Assembly (NCBI GenBank): GCA_964019165.1
Contig: OZ025269.1
Coordinates: 20,761,516-20,825,515 of the forward strand
DNA length: 64,000 bases
Origin: Mastigias papua
Lineage: Eukaryota > Cnidaria > Scyphozoa > Rhizostomeae > Mastigiidae
Reading direction: 5' to 3'
A program made the position numbers and the translations under genes. Under the pieces are notes generated by a model that saw nothing but the letters and a program-made list of their open reading frames with translations, was not told where the DNA came from and searched no databases. The stretch's first letter is position 1. Every line of letters starts with the position of its first letter. Positions 61,446 through 64,000 of the stretch are shown piece by piece.

Positions 61446-61781
61446 GGTATCGTTCACACTGGTCCGTGTTTGGTTTTACGTTTATAATATTCCACTCCAA
61501 AAACGGAGCTAAATGAAAAAGATAATAAAAACGGAACAAAGTGAAAACGGAGCTAAACAACAATGTAGCTCTGTAGTGTAAACACCAAAAACGGAACAAT
61601 TTGAAAACGCTACAAGCGCAACAGAGCCAACATAAAAGAAGCCGTCAAACAGATGCGTTTTTGATGACAAATGTGAACACCAATTAATAGATATCCGTTT
61701 CTGTCTGAAAAGGGAACAGTGTGAACAGAGAAGAAAAACAGCTCCGGATTAAAATTAAAACGGAATAATGTGAACGTAGCC
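61446..61781. mobile_element. MITE with GTTCACA terminal repeats
   Basis: 336 bp. The left end is GGTATCGTTCACACTGGTCC; the right end, reverse-complemented, is GGCTACGTTCACATTATTCC. Internal AAAACGGA motifs repeat several times. No coding capacity. The superfamily is uncertain (Harbinger or hAT are possibilities). Confidence 0.7.
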
Positions 61782-62119
61782 TAAAAGAAAAGAATATGAC
61801 GGCGTCTGAAACGTGAACCTCACATGATTAACACTATGTACACGCAGGCACAAAAACAAACAGCGTCATTTGCGTGCAAAGACATGCCTTACATTTTGTA
61901 CACGACGGCAAAATGTTTGTAACAATCAAGAAGACAATACAAATATACAAAACAAAACAGCATAACAAAATAGCATATAGAGGTGTATGTATGCACTACC
62001 ATATGATGAGACAGAATGTGTGAAATTAACTGAATGGCGAAAACACCTATTGTGGAGTAAGACAATGCTGTAATATCCTAATATACCAAAGCTAACCGAG
62101 CAGACCAGAAAAGAGAGAG

Positions 62120-62580
62120 AGCTACATATCTGGAGGCTTGACATTGAGTCCTTTTGGACTAAAACTGAACATTCCTGAAATATACATATTATATCACCAT
62201 AGAAAATCTTTTCATGTTTCAAAAATTGATTAAGCCCCCTCTCTCAATTAAGTTCCCCTCTCCAATAAGCCCCCTCTAAAGTGCTTGAAAACAATAAGCC
62301 CCCGGGGGCTTCATAGAGAATGTACGGTACCCCTTACGACTCTGCAGTTTCTGAAGCCGGAAGCGTGAGAAGGTAAGCGGTAGTAAGAATGATTTTTCCA
62401 TATATTCCTTCAGTTGGGAGATCATAATATTTGAAACACAAAACCTAGGACTTACCCAGCGCTCCGCGACCCTGTCCCAAGAGAAAGTAATGCGTGTAAC
62501 GCTGCTTATATTCAATATCAGTGTTACGGATTCTTCACATCGATCGAACAGAATTACCTGTTAGCAAGCTGTATCGGAAA
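62120..62580 (-). other. Possible non-coding or 5' exons on minus strand
   Basis: A segment ending GGAGCGCTGG before a good GTAAGT donor (62459), and a later TATTTCAG acceptor at about 62177, could form a spliced transcript. The joined frames have no ATG and no recognised domain. This could be an upstream untranslated exon, or chance. Confidence 0.2.
62228..62330. repeat. C-rich AAGCCCCCTC repeat
   Basis: Tandem-like TTAAGCCCCCTCTC, TTAAGTTCCCCTCTCC and ATAAGCCCCCTC units ending in GAGAATGTACGGTACC. Same family as the repeat ends at 52325, 58485 and 63393. Confidence 0.6.
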
Positions 62581-62761
62581 AGCCAGTCTAGTATGAAGTG
62601 GGGAGCGGGGGGAGGGAGTGCTTCGCCCCCAATAATTTACTGAGATGTATTTGGATATGTGTTAAGTAGTTTTTAAAAGGGGTTTATCGAAGATATAGGT
62701 GTACAAATCATAGATAGGCTTTTTGGCGATTCTAGTCCATGCGATGCAACTATTCTAATAA

Positions 62762-62986
62762 ATGACGGAAGAAAACAATGAGTCAAGCAGAAGAAACTTT
62801 GTTCGTCAGTTGGAGAAGTATACATTGGCAGAGAAGCAAAAGCTCTGGGAACGCATTGAAATGTTTAAAAAAGAATACGATGCTCAAGTGGAATGTTTGA
62901 AGGGAAAGACTCGATACGATGCCAAACGCAAAAAGTTTATACCACAGGATATTGGGAATTTATGTTACACATTCATAGCTAAATAA
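62762..62986 (+). CDS. Small hypothetical protein or first exon (74 aa)
   Basis: It starts with ATG and codes a hydrophilic, Lys/Glu-rich, probably helical polypeptide (LEKYTLAEKQKLWERIEMFK near the middle), ending in TAA. Codon and amino-acid use look more coding-like than other short frames here. No domain is recognised and no good donor is seen near the end, so a single-exon micro-gene is as likely as a chance frame. It begins about 180 bp from the possible minus-strand exon, which could mean a shared promoter. Function unknown. Confidence 0.35.
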   Translation: MTEENNESSRRNFVRQLEKYTLAEKQKLWERIEMFKKEYDAQVECLKGKTRYDAKRKKFIPQDIGNLCYTFIAK

Positions 62987-63892
62987 TTGTTCTATTGATA
63001 TTGTTCAAACTGATTTTCCATTATTGGTTACTTATTACACTGAAATATTGAAGCCATAGTTGCTAAGGAAATTTGCTCCTTAAATTAAATGGAGAAAGCA
63101 AACCAGCTTAGAGTCCTTTTTAAAAACAATTTATTAACATAATTACACAAATCCAACCCCCCCCCGCTAATTCCGACCCCCCGCTAATTGAATTTTCCAA
63201 ACAATTCCAACCCCCCCGTTAATTCCGACCCCCCGGCAATTAGGCACTTAGGAGTACTATCATTTCTGTTTGCAGCACATAGACGTTTGAAATTGATTTT
63301 GATTTTGGCTTTTTGCCATACAAATGAATATCAAGAATACGACAAAGCTTACGCTCATTATGAACATACCATATGTTTGGCATTCTTCGCATTTTGAGAG
63401 GGGCTTAATAGAGAGGGGGGTTTAAAAGAGAATTTATGGTATGTACGCAAACCGTAGTGCTTACCGCCATTACTTCTTTCCCATACGCAATGCCGCAATT
63501 TTTTTGCATATTTTTGAGGTACATGATGAGAGGTTTCGAATGATAAATGTAACACGCTTTTATACAAGGAACCTAGCCTACGGCCTTGTCCCAAAGGTTC
63601 CTTATTTTTGGACCTCCTATGGTCAAATTGTAGTACTAAAAGTTCCTTAATAGTTCCTTAATGTTCACTCCAAATTTAGTGCCATACATACGGTACATGG
63701 CACAGACACAAGTAAACATCGAAGCTCAGAATTCTGCCTTTAATTCTAGCTATAACTTTAAGATGAGTAAAGCAATAGCAAATAAGGCGCTAATGTACTT
63801 TCGCACCTCTCATCGATAACAGGGGGCTAACCCCATAAATTATACATCATTCGATAGCTCTTCATCTGTGCATTCATATGCTACCCCATTTA
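62987..63892. other. Intergenic, repeat debris
   Basis: Contains CCCCCGCTAATTCC repeats (about 63155-63238), a G-rich terminus with GAGAATTTATGGTATG (63393-63440) and a fragment of the TTATAAG MITE family (63550-63665). No gene recognised. Confidence 0.45.
63550..63665. mobile_element. Fragment of the TTATAAG-family MITE
   Basis: TTTTATACAAGGAACCTAGC resembles the family terminus, and ACTAAAAGTTCCTTAA matches the internal ACTAAAAGTTTCTTAA motif of the copy at 3795. Confidence 0.5.
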
Positions 63893-63950
63893 CCCCATAG
63901 GGTAAGGGTCAGGGTTAGGGTAGGGGTTAGGGTCAGGGTTAGCGTTAGTT
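63893..63950. repeat. Degenerate TTAGGG-type tract
   Basis: About nine units of TTAGGG/TCAGGG/TAGGGG. It looks like a short interstitial telomere-like repeat rather than a chromosome end, since unique sequence follows. Confidence 0.7.
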
Positions 63951-64000
63951 ATTTCATGTCAGCCATTATGAATATAAGTCAATTCGTACGATATTCATAA

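Overview
The window is nuclear DNA from an animal. Its genes are split by GT-AG introns, it is AT-rich, it encodes metazoan protein families (a DM-domain factor with a DMA domain, animal-type legumain, a calmodulin-like EF-hand protein), and it carries a dense mix of SINE, LINE, Penelope-like and MITE remnants plus a large satellite. A marine invertebrate (cnidarian or early deuterostome) would fit the repeat types, but nothing in the window fixes the phylum. Nothing suggests bacteria, phage or organelle DNA.

Layout. 1.9-6.1 kb, minus strand: a five-exon EF-hand calcium-binding protein (191 aa), with all exons joining in phase. 8.2-16.5 kb: no gene recognised; a 150-bp inverted repeat that looks like two Penelope-like 3' ends, a decayed LINE with a MITE inside it, microsatellites, and a duplicated 230-bp module. 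18.0-25.7 kb, plus strand: a complete three-exon DMRT transcription factor (523 aa) with an N-terminal DM zinc module, an acidic tract, a DMA domain and two C-terminal cysteine clusters; its 5.7-kb first intron holds a 720-bp minisatellite. 27.4-28.4 kb: a hAT-like MITE and a tRNA-containing element flanked by a 12-bp duplication. 29.6-47.7 kb: an approximately 17.3-kb satellite of 107-bp monomers (about 160 copies), with higher-order repeats of 16 monomers and, near its left edge, a 5'-truncated LINE. 49.2-60.1 kb, minus strand: legumain (asparaginyl endopeptidase), 14 exons coding 385 residues from the early catalytic domain to the stop codon. The exon(s) for the signal peptide and first conserved strand were not found in the window. 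Legumain introns hold a pogo-like MITE, a Penelope-like endonuclease remnant and C/G-rich repeats. 61.4-64 kb: more MITEs, one small plus-strand ORF with coding character, and a degenerate telomere-like tract.

The three recognised genes (calcium sensor, DMRT transcription factor, lysosomal-type protease) have no evident functional link. Exon boundaries were deduced by eye from splice consensus, reading phase and family similarity. The most unusual features are the hierarchical palindrome-bearing satellite, the zinc-ribbon-like tail on the DMRT protein, and the flanked tRNA-containing element whose duplicated ends lie outside its polymerase III unit.
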